DNA of 64,000 nucleotides from Lineolata rhizophorae. Lineage: Eukaryota; Ascomycota; Dothideomycetes; Lineolatales; Lineolataceae. The stretch spans positions 1,092,415 through 1,156,414 of the forward strand of contig MU001676.1 of the NCBI GenBank assembly GCA_010093515.1, given 5' to 3'. A program made the position numbers and the translations under genes. Below, in pieces: positions 49,863 through 62,800 of this stretch (the stretch's first letter is position 1; each line of letters starts with the position of its first letter). The notes under the pieces are model-generated. The model ran no database searches. It was not told the DNA's origin and saw nothing but the letters and a program-made list of their open reading frames with translations.

Positions 49863-51453
49863 TTAGGCCGTAGCCACGGCCTCGGCATTCTTGCCCTCCA
49901 TGGAACGGAGGCTCTGCTCGCGCGGGCTGCTCATGGACACGATGGGATTCTCCTCGAACATGGTCCAATCGCCGATCTGCTCGTCAAAGAACTGGTCGAC
50001 GTCGAGGCCGATCATCTCGGCCTCCTCGGAGACGCGTAGGTTCATGCCGGGAATGTACTTGAGGATGAGGAGGATGATGCAAGAGACGACGAAGGAGTAG
50101 GAGGAGATGGCGGTGATGTCGGCGAGTTGGCGGCCGACTTGGACGCCGACGCCGTCGAGCGCGCCCTCAGCGATGGTGCCGCCGTCGAGCGCCGAGACCC
50201 ACGTCTGTGCGAAGATGCCCGTCAGGAAGGAGCCCACCATGCCGCCGATGCCGTGCAGCTTGAAGACGTCCATGCCCTCGTCGATGTGCAGCCACTGGTT
50301 GATGTTTTGGCATAGGCACACCACGATGGCCGTGATGAAGCCGATGGCGGCCGCTAGCCACAGCGACACGTAGCCGGCGGCGGGCGTAATGCCGACAAGA
50401 CCGGCAATGGCACCTTCGCACGCGCCTACCACGGAGAACTTCTGGCCGTGCTTGAAGTAGTCGACGAGGACCCAACCGAGGACGCCCATGCTGGCGGCCG
50501 TGTTGGTGTTGAAGGCGGCCCACATAGCGCGCATGCTTCCGTTAAGCGCAGAACCACCCTAGATCGCAGGAAAAAGCAATTGTTAGCCGCAGGCGGGTAG
50601 AAAGCAAGGACTTGCCGCAACGAACGGGGAGAAGATCTACTCACGTTGAAGCCGAACCAGCCGAACCAGATGAGCACGGTGCCCAGGAACACCAGCGTCG
50701 TGTTGTGCGGCTTGCCGTGCGTTCTCTCGCCCTTGTGCTTGCGCTTGCCCAGGACGAGGGCGTAGGCGAGGGCACCGCAACCCGAGGCGATGTGGACGGG
50801 CCCACCGCCGGCGAAGTCGAGCGACGGCAGGTTGAAGAGCCAGCCATTGCCGTTCCAGGTCCAGCAGGCGATGGGGCAGTAGACGATGGTGGCCCAGATG
50901 AAGGCGAAGATGAGCGAGGGCACGATGCGTCCGCGCTCGAAGGAGCCGCCGATCAGAATCTGCACAGTGCAGGCGCAGAAGAGCAGCTGGTACAAGCAGA
51001 AGACGATCTCAGGTACGTAGGAGGAGCCCGGCGAGGGGGCCACGCCGACATCCTTCAGACCGAAGTTGGCGAGGTCGCCAATGAAGGCGTTCGCGGTGCG
51101 GCTGTACGCAAGGCTATAGCCCCAGAACATCCACTGGAAGGTCGTGCTAACATGCTGTTAGTTTAACCGTAGCACTCATTTTGCCGAGTTCAAACGGTGA
51201 CCTACACAGACGCGACCATCAGGGATTGGAAGAGAAGGGCCAGAGATGATTTGCGGCGAGCGAGGCCACCGTAGAGCAGGCCGAGACCAGGGATGATCAG
51301 CCAGACGATGAAGCCGCAGAAGATGATGTAAGTGTAGTGGAAGCCCAGACCGGCCTGGTACTGGGCGTTGACGTCCATTTCGAGAGAGTCGCCGCCATTG
51401 GGCATGCTCTCGTCGAACTCGGGCGGAGCAGGGAGATCCGGATATCCTTCCAT
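49863..51453 (-). CDS. Ammonium transporter, Mep/Amt family (twin-His, Mep2-like)
   Basis: Exons 51453-51206, 51146-50645 and 50558-49863 give 481 aa (introns 59 and 86 nt). Eleven hydrophobic segments and the family signatures ('YIIFCGFIVWLIIPGLGLLY', 'DFAGGGPVHIASGCGALAYA', 'LIWFGWFGFNGGSALNGS', 'MDVFKLHGIGGMVGSFLTG') are clear. It moves ammonium across the plasma membrane. Both pore histidines are present, His201 and His352. Mep1/Mep3-type proteins replace the first with Glu, so this is the Mep2-like, high-affinity type that in yeasts can also act as a sensor. The cytosolic tail ('LRVSEEAEMIGLDVDQFFDE') is conserved. Nitrogen repression through AreA/NIT2 is expected from the family. It is convergent with TBCD, 255 bp between stops. 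Confidence 0.94.
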
Positions 51454-54400
51454 CTTGACAGGAGATTTGACTCAAAACTAACTGACGAAGGACTGTTAAG
51501 GAGTGAAAGTGAAGTGACCGATATAAGAGAAGGAGAAGAGCAAAGGTCCACGAATTATAGGGAGAGGGTCAATACTCCCTGCGGAAACTGGAGCTGGCTT
51601 GGCGGCCTGCGAACAACAGCTCCCTTAAAACACGCAATCCTTGGGGCCGAATCTTGTCGACTTGAAGACGATCATGTTCCGGGCGGCTCGTGCGATTTAT
51701 GTATCCGGGCGTCCTCTGAACCGCTACCCCCCGGCCGGCACGCCGAACGACGGTGCCGCCCTCATGGCGTCGCTAGGAAGCTCGGCGGCTTCAGTCCGGC
51801 TGGCACTGGCAAAATCTCAACATCGAAGAATCAGTCGACGCCGGCGCGCCTCTTTCCCACGCCGAGAACGGGCACCCTGAACGCTTTGGAACTGATAAGA
51901 AACGCGCCAAGAAGGGCTCGCCTTGGTGGAGCGCCGCTGAGCGGGAGGGCTAAGACTTGCGGAAGCGACTTGGCGCGGCAAAGCACGCGGGATGGCGGCC
52001 GCCCGTTGCGCAGGGTCGCGCGCCTTGGCGGCGAGGGGAGAACAGCGCCGCAGCGTTAGGCGGGCCCTCACTGGCTGCCGCCCGCCCACTGGCCGCCGCC
52101 TTGGGACATTTCCCCCAAATAAGCCGCATCTTGCGGCGTCGTCCCTTTCCCCGTCTCCCTCCCCTCGTCGCGATCTCTGCCGTGCGGCTAGCCCCATCTG
52201 CTCGAGTCTTGCCGGTCGGTTGGGGTGCCGGTTGGGGGCGCGCAGGGTGGATTGCATCTTCCATCCGGATTCCGACAAATTTCCACGGCCGTCTTCCCCC
52301 TCACAGAATGCTCGATTAGGCAACTGCTCGACGAGAGAGAAGAGAGGGCTACGGCCAGGCCATGCGCACTGGGCGGGGTTGCGGCGCGGCCTGCGGCGTG
52401 GGCTCTGTCGCGACACTATTCCGAGACGCACCGCGTTCCTTCTCCCTGCCCCACCCGGCCACCGTACCCCGGGCTCACTATGTGACGACTGGACGGACCA
52501 CCTCGACCGGTGCGCGCCTAGTTGAGCGCCGCCGGCGCAAGGGCGCCGCACGGTGCGGTTGGGCGTCCGGCTGTCGCAGATGGAGCACGAGCAGTTGTGC
52601 ACGCCTGGTGCTGGTCACGGCGGGCGGCGGCGGCGGCGGCGGCAGCGATGCTGGTGGTTGTGGCCGTAGGGCTGTCTGCAGGATCGCATATCCCAATGGC
52701 GAAGGGTCCCAAGTTGACCGGGGGCATGGGTTTTCAGGTAAGGATCAACGGCCATCTTTCAGACGCATCCTGGTCGAATCCGAGGCATCTGTACCACGTA
52801 GAGCCTTGCCCAAGGCATGAGCGTATGAAACTCTTATTTTGGAGGGATTCTCTTTGGCTTTTGCCGAACAGCGCGCTCCTCAACGCGAAATGAGATGCTG
52901 CAAAATAGTGCACCATGCAGTCCGCCCAGCAGCCAAGTCCTCTTCTCCCAGTACGCACCTAGATCCCGCTCGCCAGCCTCGACTAGGCCCACGAACTGCA
53001 TCTCGCCCTTCTAGAACTAGCTCTCACGCCGCCCAGATAGGCACAGATGCAAACGCCCCCTCTCGTTTCCCGCGGATTACAGACTGTACCTTCCCCCCAT
53101 CGCGCCCCCGCGTTTCTCACCTCGGCGTTGTGGTGGTGGTGTTCCGACCGCGCCCGTGTTAGGCGGCTGCGGCTTGGCCGAGGCTCGCGAGGCGCGCCAC
53201 ATGGCTTGCGCACGGATGGGCCACCCGCGTCCGCGACCAGCTCGCGAGCGAACGGGCTCGAGCCCGTCATCGCTTACCGGCCGAAACGCGCCGGTCGTCG
53301 AATGGCCGCCGGGCTCGGCGTGGGATTCTCAAGTCTTTCGGGATGACTCGCCGTAGGCACCGCCCGCCCGCTCCCGTCCGCTTGCTCTCATTCGCTTGCG
53401 CGCCGCGAGCGGAGGTACATTGGTACTAGAATACGGGCACCAGGCGCGCCGTTCCATTCGCTCGCGAATCTCGCCCGCGCGGCGGCGCCCCGTTGATATG
53501 TACCTACGCACTGCGCGTACCGACGGCCTCGCAGCCCGCCCACAGCAACACGACCTTGGCCCTCCCGTCCCGCGAGCCGGGCCCTTTTCCCGCGCCGCCG
53601 GCGGAGTCTGGGCGGGCGCTATTAGGTTTTTCGGTCTTGTAAACGGAGGAGCGTGCGCAGGGCGCGGCGCACGACTGATTGGTCGGCAAGCCCACGGCAA
53701 GGCTCGAAGGGGTTTGGCGGCGCCGGTCCCAAGGTCGCTGGGTTGCCGTTTCGGTGGGTGGGCCAGGGGTTGGATGCCCGCTTCTTACACATGGAATTGC
53801 CGTTATAGCACTATCTTGCGTCGTGTGTAGATAGGCCGCCGGCTGTGAAGCGTGGATGCTTTGCGAGATGCAGGTATGGCTCGCGCAAGCGGTTTCGTTT
53901 GCGGCGGGTGTGCGCCGTCGGTTTCTCCCGCGGAGGGTTGGGTGTCGTATGTAGGTGCACTGTCTCGTTGGGACTGGACAAAATATGTAAGAATAGATTT
54001 GCCGTAACGGTGGAACAGTCCTAATTCCTGCGAGGGCCGGAGGCCCGAGAGAACAAGTGGAGATGATCAAACACAACTGAGACAAATGATGAGAGGTTAT
54101 TCGCGCGAGTGCTTCTGAAATAGGATCGAGTCTCATCGCAATCCCGCGAAAGCTTCAACAAATGAGAAGGCAAATCGTCTCTACTTGAGATTTACAAAAT
54201 CCTGGTTAAACTCTAATCAGCGTCTCCATCTTCCAAAATCGACTGCTATGTAGCGACGAATGCCACCATTTCCTCGAGTTACATGTCCATAAAGAATAAA
54301 ACCCAATTGAAAGCATGCCTTAGCATCGAGAGAAAAACAGCGCGCCGCCTAACTAATTAGCGCAAATGCTGTCCGAATTCAAGCATAGCTGCGTCACTCT

Positions 54401-55020
54401 AAACGCCTACATGCACAGATATATTTAAGGTCCACCGGTATCTTGCCAAACTACCGCCGAATAGCCTGTTGTGCCTGGCTGGTGTACATGAAAGCGTGCT
54501 TGGAATTGGGTGGATTTGTTAGCTTTCTTAGCGATCCTAATGCCAATTGATCCTGGTTTGTGGACGCTAATCTGGATTGAAGCAGTTAGGCTGTGGTGGG
54601 TACGTGTATAAACCATTGGGATGTGCTATAGTATGCCTGTCATACACCCAAACATTAATGCGAAGTTTTTAGGTCATATAAAACTTGAGGCACCGTAGTC
54701 GTCCCAAAGTTCCATTGCTGCTGCCATAATTGTCGATTTTGGATCCGTAGGGGCGAGCAAGGTTGTGGCTGGGCCGTTCCCGGGATGCGCGCCAATCAGA
54801 GCAGTCTCACCCAAGGCGGTCAAGAAGCGACTCCCAAAATTTAGGTATACCGACAAAATTCTGCCATGCCCGAACCTTCACGTTTCAAGCTCGCAGACGC
54901 GCCTCCAACCACATTGAAATCCAAGGGAGGAAGACAAAAACGTGTTGAGAGCTTCGAGCTCTCAGCAGATTCCTCATACTCCTTCTCTATCCGCGTCAAC
55001 TTGTCGCATTCTGAGTCACG
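51454..55020. other. 3.6-kb divergent intergenic region (ammonium transporter / URB1)
   Basis: This is the upstream region of both flanking genes. It is GC-rich from 51.9 to 53.8 kb with open frames on both strands that show no motif, then AT-rich to 54.9 kb. A TGATAAG site lies at 51893-51899. I see no gene. The frame at 54674-54856 (minus) has protein-like composition but no ATG. Confidence 0.5.
51893..51899 (+). promoter_or_regulatory. TGATAAG, GATA-factor (AreA/NIT2-type) site
   Basis: This matches HGATAR, the binding sequence of the fungal nitrogen regulator AreA/NIT2, 440 bp upstream of the ammonium-transporter start codon. The motif is short and common, so position next to a nitrogen gene is the only support. 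Confidence 0.3.
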
Positions 55021-55054
55021 ATGCCTCCAAAGCGCGCTTGCGACGCTCCTCTAG
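54866..55054 (+). other. Upstream ORF overlapping the URB1 start codon
   Basis: An ATG-initiated frame of 62 codons begins 155 bp before the URB1 ATG and ends 34 bases inside it in another frame. If it lies in the transcript, ribosomes starting there would miss the URB1 start. It may be outside the mRNA. Confidence 0.3.
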
Positions 55055-58000
55055 ATCGCCCTGACAAGCGCCCGCGATTGGAGGCGGAGACGATCACGTC
55101 TAGCTCTCAGCTGAAGCTCATCTTGAACTTCGACGAAACCGCTCTCGAGCGCCTGAGAAACGGCCTTCACAGCTTCAAGGTCTTCTTAGATTCGATTCTC
55201 TACTCGAGCCAAGACAACGCCATCTTGAAGGAGTACCTAGAGAAAGAGAAGCCGACTGCGACCGCGGAATCAGACGATGCATACCTCGCCGACCTGATCT
55301 TGACCTTGAAATATGCCTCCGAGAAGAGCGTCGGTTACCTGTTCTCGTCCGTTGTGGCGGACCTTGCTCTCTTACTCAGGGCAATCGGGGCCAATTTCGA
55401 CCTCCTCCAATACGGCCGCCTACTTTGCGCAACGATACTTAGTCCGGAAAATGTCAAATTGATTGGACGCGGCCTTGCCAACCAGAGAGTTGATCCCCGA
55501 ATCATCTCGCCGTGTCTTCGGCTTCTTACGGAAATCGTGTCCTTCGACGGCGGCGCGTTCGCAGAGCAAGTGTACAGGCGCAAGGAAGATACCTATAATT
55601 TTCAGGTCTTATCTCGCAATCTGAAGCAAGGCCATTTTCCCACGGGACCCCTAGATGAGGCTAGGCAGGGTCCTACCATCCGTAGCAATGCGGTGCGCTA
55701 CTTGCTCGCTAGTCTCAAGTTCCAAGGCTCCAGCCAGAGAATCGAGATCTTGAAGCAAGGAAAGGTCTTGGGGGTGCTTTTCGGCATGCTCCCCAGCGAC
55801 CCCCCAGAACTCGCCCACGAGATCATCTCCGAGCTGGATAAAATTGTCGCGAATAATCCCAAAGTTCCACAATCAATGAAGGAATTCGTGTTTTTCGAGA
55901 AGAACCTCCAACACATTCTAGAGCTCGGCCGAAAACCAAGGACCAGACCACCTCGGGACAAGGAGCTTCGAAAGCTCGCTATGGATGTTGTTTTTGAGCA
56001 TTGCACCACTGAAGGACTCAGTCTTCTCAAATCACCCTCGTCCTGGTATCCGCCTAACTATGAGGATCGCGTTATGAACCCTTTCTTTGGCCCAGATAAC
56101 GCAGTCATCAACCTCGGCTTGGACAATATTCCAGGTATTTCCTACGACGGAAAGATTCCAGTACGCAACTCCACTCTTGCTTCTTTCATAAGACACCTTC
56201 GGCCGAACGGACGAGAGAACAACCAACAGCTGCTGCTCGCAATCTTCAAAAACTGCCCAGAACTTGTGGCGCATTATTTTCTTGAGTGCAACGAATTCGA
56301 ATACGCGCCTAGACATAGCATGGTTTACGCTTCATACGCAACCTTTATCACCTCTATCGTGGAATTGCCTATGCCTCCCCACTTTGGTAAGGAGTCTGAT
56401 TATTCCGCTGTGCCTCCCCCGGCGGAGATCGTCATCGAGAACATCATCCCGCGGTCTCTGAAGAAAGACGTCTTTACCAGATGCTTGAATCTCCCTGAAG
56501 AAAAATACAATGATTTCGCGATTCAAGTCTTGAAGGCAGTCTTGACGAAATCCCGAGATATTTTCCTCATTTTCGACAAGGTAGGGCCGTCGCGTCCGGA
56601 TCCAAGCCTTTGGAGGCAGGCCAGTCAGAGGCTCATGTCGAAGGTCACTCAGCGCATCCCTCATCTGAAGGATGTCATAACCTACTTTCGTCGGCTGGAT
56701 CGGGAGAAGGACGTGAAGAGAGTGGACGCAGAAGCCGTCTTGTCATTATACTACGAAGCGGTGCCTGATCTCGCGTTCTCTGTCAAATTCGATATTTCAA
56801 GGCCAATGACGGAAGCGTTAACCAATGTCGAGGTGTTCTTCCCTCACAAAATCGACAACTATTATCGGAAGGAACTCTGCATTCAAGAACTGCACAACCT
56901 TGTCAATATTGCGTTGCGTGACCCAGATATAGATTGGTGGCGTTGTCAAAGTAAGTTCGCATGGTAGCTCCTATTCAGATACGGTGCTAACATTGAAGCA
57001 GAGGGAATGAAGCTTTCACCGTTTGTATCGCTGCTGCGCGCTGTGGTTTTCTCGTACACTGACGAGAAGGCGGTTGGCATCGGAAATCTTCTTGGCCCTA
57101 TCGTCGAGGAGATCCCAATCGTACAACTTGATACGGCCCCGCACTCGTCTATAGACGCTCTCGTCCGGTCTCTTAAACCATTAGACACTTGGTCGCCTTC
57201 AGAGGCTGTGTTTCGTTTCTTGAGTACTTGCTGCATGCGATGTGCGACGCAGCCGGTCAAGTATCAGGATCTAGCGCAGAGAACCATGAAGGAGCTGTAC
57301 GAATATTCGTACATGGAGAAGGAAGGTGGCCCTGGAAGCATGCTCCTGATGACAATTCATGAACAGTGGATGTACATTCTCAACAAGGCCATTCCGCCCA
57401 CGAAGAAGGAGGATTTTAAGGTGCCAGAGCCTATCCCTCACCGCCGCGAGGGACGACGGGACCACGTTGGCGTCTTGGCCGAAGTCCGAGCCATCAATTG
57501 GAATGAAGATGCCCGATATGAGCGAGAGAAAGAGAAAACAATCCGGAACGCGAAGGAAGCCCTCAAAGGAATGCAGGAGGATTTCGGCATAGCTAGTGCA
57601 GACGACTTACGACACATCACGAAATGGGTTGGCCGTTTTCTCCGACTCGCCAAACTCGCAGGCGAGGATGAAAGCTTCGTCGAATACATATTCACCAAGC
57701 TGCGTAGTTGGTGCAGGGCGCATCAGGCTATTATCCCAGGTCTCGAGAAAGCGATCTTACCCACCTTTTTCGACAAAAATCTCGACTTCGACTCAGAGGA
57801 GTTAATTACAGATTCACCCCAGAAATCAAAATCGCGGAGTCCCCCAGCGAAATCTTCCACGCCCCCTGGCGCGAAGTTAGACGAGTTCATGAGCAAGCCA
57901 ATTCCGACGGAGAGCGATGACCACTCTGGCCTCCTCCGGTGGGCCAGGAAAGACCTCGTGGATGCTATCGAGGACGGTGCTGTTGGCGAGCTCGTTGTGT

Positions 58001-58761
58001 GCTCATGCTCGGCGCATCTCGCGATTAGGAAAGAGGCCATGACGCAAACCAAGCAGCTAATCGAAAGGGGCGACAAGATCGGCAGTGAAAAATACCCTGA
58101 ATGGGAGATGATAAGCTTGATCCTCCGCGTGGTGCTAGAAAAGGTGCGCGAGCTCGGAGACGGCACGCCGCTGTCGTACTTCGACGGCGCCTTCGTTGAG
58201 CGTGCTTTGCGGATTCTCGCCGACCCGAACCACTACCTTTACCGCAAAATGTGCGCCTTCATCATGCGGGGCCCGACCTGGAAGACAGACCGCCTGGCGG
58301 GCTACTGGACGAACCGCGTCCTGAGCGACTTGCCGGATCCGCCGGCAGACAACCCTGACGGGTGGCGCCGCGGCTTCGAGTGGCTGCTAGATTGGTTCGT
58401 CGATGGCCTGCGCGGCGGCGACAACCCTTCGGCCGTCCTACCCTGGTGGGTCATTGAAAAGATACTGGTGATGAATGACTTCATCTCGGTGACGGAGCGC
58501 CTACGCTACAAGATCCTACAGCTGCTGTTCCGCGTTGCGGCCGTGGGAGACGGCGCCGAGTACCTGATCAAGCGGCTGGGCATCCTAGCCTGGTTGAAGA
58601 TCAGGGCTCAGGTCGAGAGCGTGGCGATGTACAGGCAGTTGGGCAGGCTGGCGAAGCTGTTGACCGTCAAGGCGCAAGGAGGGTCCGTGGAGGAGTGGGC
58701 GCCGGGCTATCTGGAGGGACAGGCATGGAGGATGGGGATGAAAGTGCTGCCTGAACTTTGA
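55021..58761 (+). CDS. URB1: Ribosome biogenesis protein Urb1/Npa1
   Basis: Exons 55021-56950 and 57002-58761 join across a 51-nt intron (GTAAGT...GCAG, phase 1) to encode 1229 aa. Urb1 is a nucleolar scaffold in early pre-60S particles, needed for 25S rRNA maturation. The N-terminal Npa1 domain shows as 'LRNGLHSFKVFLDSILYSSQ' onward, with 'SWYPPNYEDRVMNPFFGPDN' and 'NTLASFIRHLRP'-like segments. The C-terminal domain has 'WWVIEKILVMNDFISVTERL' and ends 'KVLPEL'. Most of the chain is helical-repeat-like. A Ser/Pro/Lys-rich linker lies near residue 925 ('SPQKSKSRSPPAKSSTPPGA'). It is shorter than the yeast protein but ordinary for filamentous fungi. The N-terminus 'MPPKRACDAPLDRPDKRPR' is basic, as expected for nucleolar import. 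Confidence 0.88.
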
Positions 58762-58877
58762 GGGGACAACTTGGCGTTGATGAGGGAGGGTTCGAGGGAC
58801 GGGCCTTGAGGTAGTTCGGTCAACTACTGTAAGAGGTCTGAGCAAGCCATGGAATCCTAGTTATGCACGGATGGAGT

Positions 58878-59291
58878 TCACATTGGATTCGCGCCCGCCA
58901 AGGGAATTGTACGAGATACCCATTTATAGCACTTATGAGACCGAAATGTCTGTTTGAGCACGCTTTCAGTGCTTACGTAGGCGGACGCGTGCGTGAAGCT
59001 TACCTGTAGTGGCTGTTCCGCGAATGTCAGGCTACCGCTCCGGCTTGGCGCGACTCCTCGACGAGCCGGGGTAACTGCCGCCCGCCACCGCCCGCAGCCA
59101 AGGCCGGCATCCCCAGCCGGACTCCGCCTGCGCTTCGCCCGTCGCTCGACGTCCACGGATGCGCGCAACGACTTCATAGCGAGACGTTCCTCTTGCTCTA
59201 CGCGACGATTTATTTTCTCTCCCTTCAGTTTAGCAACGCTTTCCGCCCACTTTCCAACTGCCTGAGCCCGCTTAATCTCTCGTGCGTTCAT
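58878..59291 (-). CDS. Small basic protein of unknown function
   Basis: An ATG at 59291 opens 137 codons to a stop at 58878. The N-terminal 50 residues form a highly charged helix ('REIKRAQAVGKWAESVAKLK', 'VEQEERLAMKSLRASVDVER') followed by a basic patch ('RRAKRRRS'). I recognise no family. A possible intron (GTAAGC...AACAG, 58951-59004) is exactly 54 nt, so both retained and spliced forms keep the frame (137 or 119 aa). The gene is convergent with URB1 (116 bp between stops) and divergent from the 4E-T-like gene. The helix composition argues for a real protein; the lack of a known relative keeps confidence moderate. Confidence 0.45.
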   Translation of the reverse strand: MNAREIKRAQAVGKWAESVAKLKGEKINRRVEQEERLAMKSLRASVDVERRAKRRRSPAGDAGLGCGRWRAAVTPARRGVAPSRSGSLTFAEQPLQVSFTHASAYVSTESVLKQTFRSHKCYKWVSRTIPLAGANPM

Positions 59292-59853
59292 TCTCCTGCC
59301 ATCGCGGCGTGTCTTGTGTCAACGTACGTACTCTGCACGTTCTCATCCATGATTGTGTCGCAGCGGTGCGCCGGTCCATGATGTGTCACTCTGGAGACGC
59401 TGTTTGCCAAACACGCGTTCGACGGGCTGCTAGGGGTTGGCTGTTACCTATCCAGCCTTCTAGTTTGTGTTTGTTCGTGCTGTGTTTCTCTTTTCGTTAA
59501 CTTAAAGGCTCGGATCAGACGCCCCGACATACGTTGTCCAGCATTTGGATAGCCACAGGCCCTCGCTCGCTCACCGGTTCTCCTTATTTTTCGCTCGCGA
59601 TTCAAGTCTCGCCCCAATTGAACTAGACGAACGGAGGCTCGGGGGAAAGAGGCGCCGCCGCCGTGCGCGCTTCTTGCAGCGAGGAGCTCGCGCTCGCGCT
59701 GCGCTTCGGAGGCGGGTCGTAAAGATTCACCGCGCGCCTTCGAAGCTTGCCACCTGCTTCTGCCTGCATTACCGACTTCAGTCTTCCATACCTCCCTTCT
59801 CTCTTCCTCACATCCGATACACGCATTCTTCATACACCACCTGAACCGTGAAC
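59292..59853. other. Promoter region of the 4E-T-like gene
   Basis: 562 bp lies between divergent start codons. The last 100 bp is pyrimidine-rich (CTTCCATACCTCCC...), typical of fungal leaders. No other feature was seen. Confidence 0.5.
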
Positions 59854-62800
59854 ATGGCGAAGGAGGCGCGGTATACCGTCGAGGAGCTCTGCATCATTCG
59901 TGCTTCACCCCTCGTGCACAAGCCTGATGGCCTCCCGTCGATAGAGCAATGGATGGAGTAAGTCCACGCCGTCGCGAATTTGGATGTCGCTTCTTTCGTG
60001 CAGAGTCTCTTCAGTTAACCTAGAAAACTTTAGGCCGGCCGCAGATCAGCGTCGATTACGGATGCAAGGAAACAAGGGCGATGAAGTGCTCGGTGGGTTC
60101 GACAGCATCCAGCAGCGGCCAAATCCATTTCAGACTCGTCATATGTCTCGTGGGTCAAGTTCCAGTAAGTATCGCATGAACATCCTCTTGTATGTGGTTC
60201 TAAGATAAGCCATAGTGCCCGAGGACATTGTACTTGGCCCTCCAAAGCTAAGTTTCGCATCCACGCGCCACAACAAAAACACGGACCACGTCGACAAGGG
60301 CCCGCTCTCTGCTCACGATGACGAAGGCGTCCTGTCTTCTGATCGGGCGAACTTTCGCGAGAAATTTTTCAAAGAACGCGAGAACGAGCGTAACAAAGAG
60401 CGGAATGGTTATGCCAACGGCCGCCGTGGGGGCGGCCGCGAGGAGACGGACGGATGGACGAACGTGCGATCGAGGCGGAACCTAAATCATGATGACGTTG
60501 ACCGACCGTCTCGATTTGGCGAACGAGATCGATTTCATCGCGACCAAGACGGTGACGGCGGTGGAACCGATCCGCCGCCTAGACAGCGTGGTGCAGGCCG
60601 GACCAGGTTTGAACAGCCGTGGATTCGTGGTGGCGACGACCCGTCTAGTTTGAAAGAAGGTGACGGCAACAGAATGACTAGCAGATCGAGCTGGAGAGAT
60701 AGGGAACAACGCCGCGACGATCGTGATAGGGAATGGACTCGTGGAGGGGCGCGTGTGGAGGAGGAACCGGAGTGGATGGACGCGCCGGTGGGAAAGGAAG
60801 ATAAGAAGGAGCCAGTGGCTCGTACGGCTGAAGATTTCCAGCGCTGGAAGGAGAGGATGAAGGCTGGAAACAACGCCAATAACGCAACAGGAGCGAAAGA
60901 AGCTCTTCAGCCCGCGCCGAAAGAGCAAGGCAAGCCGCCTACCCCACTAGAGAACGATTTGACCAAGATGTTCGGCACTTGGGGCGAGCCTAGAGCTCCG
61001 GAAACGAGTCCCGCTGACGCGGTGCCGCCCGCTTCGAAGACGACCGGAGTGTCCAAACCGAAGGGCTCACGGTTTGCATCGTTATTCACTCCTCATGAAG
61101 AGGTGCCGCGTGCGCTTCCGAAAGAGGCTGCTCCACCTTCTGTGCCACCTCCACAACCCCAGCTACCACCCCAGTCACAGCCCCAGCCGCAACTCCAGCC
61201 GCAACCCTCGCTACCAATTGGCGAGAGCAGCGATGCGGACAAGGAGGGCTTCAAGCGAATTCTCGAGATGCTAGGTACGTCAAGTCTTGGCTCCTCGCAG
61301 AACAATACGCCAGCACCGCAAGGCCAGAAGCAACCCCAGCCCCCGCCCTTGAACTTCTTCGACCAGGGGAGTGATGTGCACTCTCCAGAGCTGGGTGGAC
61401 TTGAACATGCGCAGCGAACTCGTCCGCATACAGAAGGTAGGAATTCGCTTCACGACGGTCCGATATCACCTAGGCAGCCTGAAGACGGAAATGGTTTGCA
61501 AGCCATCCTAGGTAACCTGATTTCAAACGGATCGGATCGATTTCAGTCCTCTTCGCGTGGAGCTCCAGATGCGGGGCGTGCTCGTGAGTCAGGACCAGAC
61601 GAGCCAACTCGATCACAGCGTCAGAGCCAAATTCACGATGGCCCGCTGCCTGGACCGCAGCAGAATGCGTTCGGAGGTGTGGGATTGCAAAACCTTAGTC
61701 GTGATAGAGAGTTCTTGTTGAACCTGATGCACGCACGTTCTACTCCCCCTCAACAGGCTAGTGGCAACCTGCCGCCGTCAAATCAACAGCAGCAGCAGAT
61801 TCCATCGGAATTCGAGTTTCAGCCTTGGCTCGAAGGTAGGGGTCCCAAGGCTTCACTATCGCAGCCACAGCCTTCGAGAGCGAAAGTACCTCCTCCAGGC
61901 TTCTTCGATCAGTTTGCCTCCCCAGAGAATGGTGGTCCTAGCATGCCACCTCCGCAAGCACGCCGCGGCGAAATGGACTTTCCCGATAATGGTATGCGCA
62001 AAACAAGCGGCGGTCCCCAACAACCTCAACCGCAGCGCCCGCCTCCTGGCTTTTTCGATGACGCTGCTGCGATGCAAGCGATGCTCAACCGCCGCAGCAC
62101 GGGCGACACGCCCGCTTCTCTTCGTCAACTCGGCAACATCTCCATTCCCCAGCAGCAGTCCCACCAACAACCGCAACTACCCACCTCAGGCGGAGCTTCT
62201 GGCGGTCCTGGTCCTGACGCCGCTTTTTGGTTGAAAGCTGGTGGCGGTATACCCGGTGGCCCCCCTCTACCACCGGGCCACGATGGAGGTGGTCGTAGTG
62301 TCGGTCCTCCGCCTGGTTTCCCGCCTGGTCCTCTGGGTCCTCCAGGCCCACAGAGCGCGGGCGGTCTCATGCGCGCTGGTGGAGGCGGCCCGCCCCCAGG
62401 CTTCGGCGGCCCCGGCGGTCCTGGCGGCCCTCCGGGAGCTCCCCACAACCTTGCCCACTTTAACTCGCTTTCAATGGGGAACACGCCGCTCGGCATGCCT
62501 CCACCGCCTCCCGGCCCGCCTGGGCGAGGCGGCCCTGGTGGGCCCGGTCCGCCGGTGCCTCCTGGGTTGTTCGCGGGCCAGATGGGCCCCCCTGGCCCGC
62601 CGGGTCCGCCGCCGGGCCCGCACGGTCCCCCGCAAGGCTATTATCCACCGGGTCCTGGAGGACCTCCGCCTGGGTTCCCGCCTGATGGACCAGGCATGAT
62701 GATGGGAATGGGAGGGCCGGGTGGTCCGATACCACAGGGTGGGCCTGGACCTGGGCCTGGGCCTGGGCCTGGACCTGGAGGGCAGGGAGTTGCGCCGCCG

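Noticed and set aside
54674-54856. Protein-like 60-codon frame on the minus strand
   Set aside because: It has no ATG, no splice-site continuation that I could find, and no family match.
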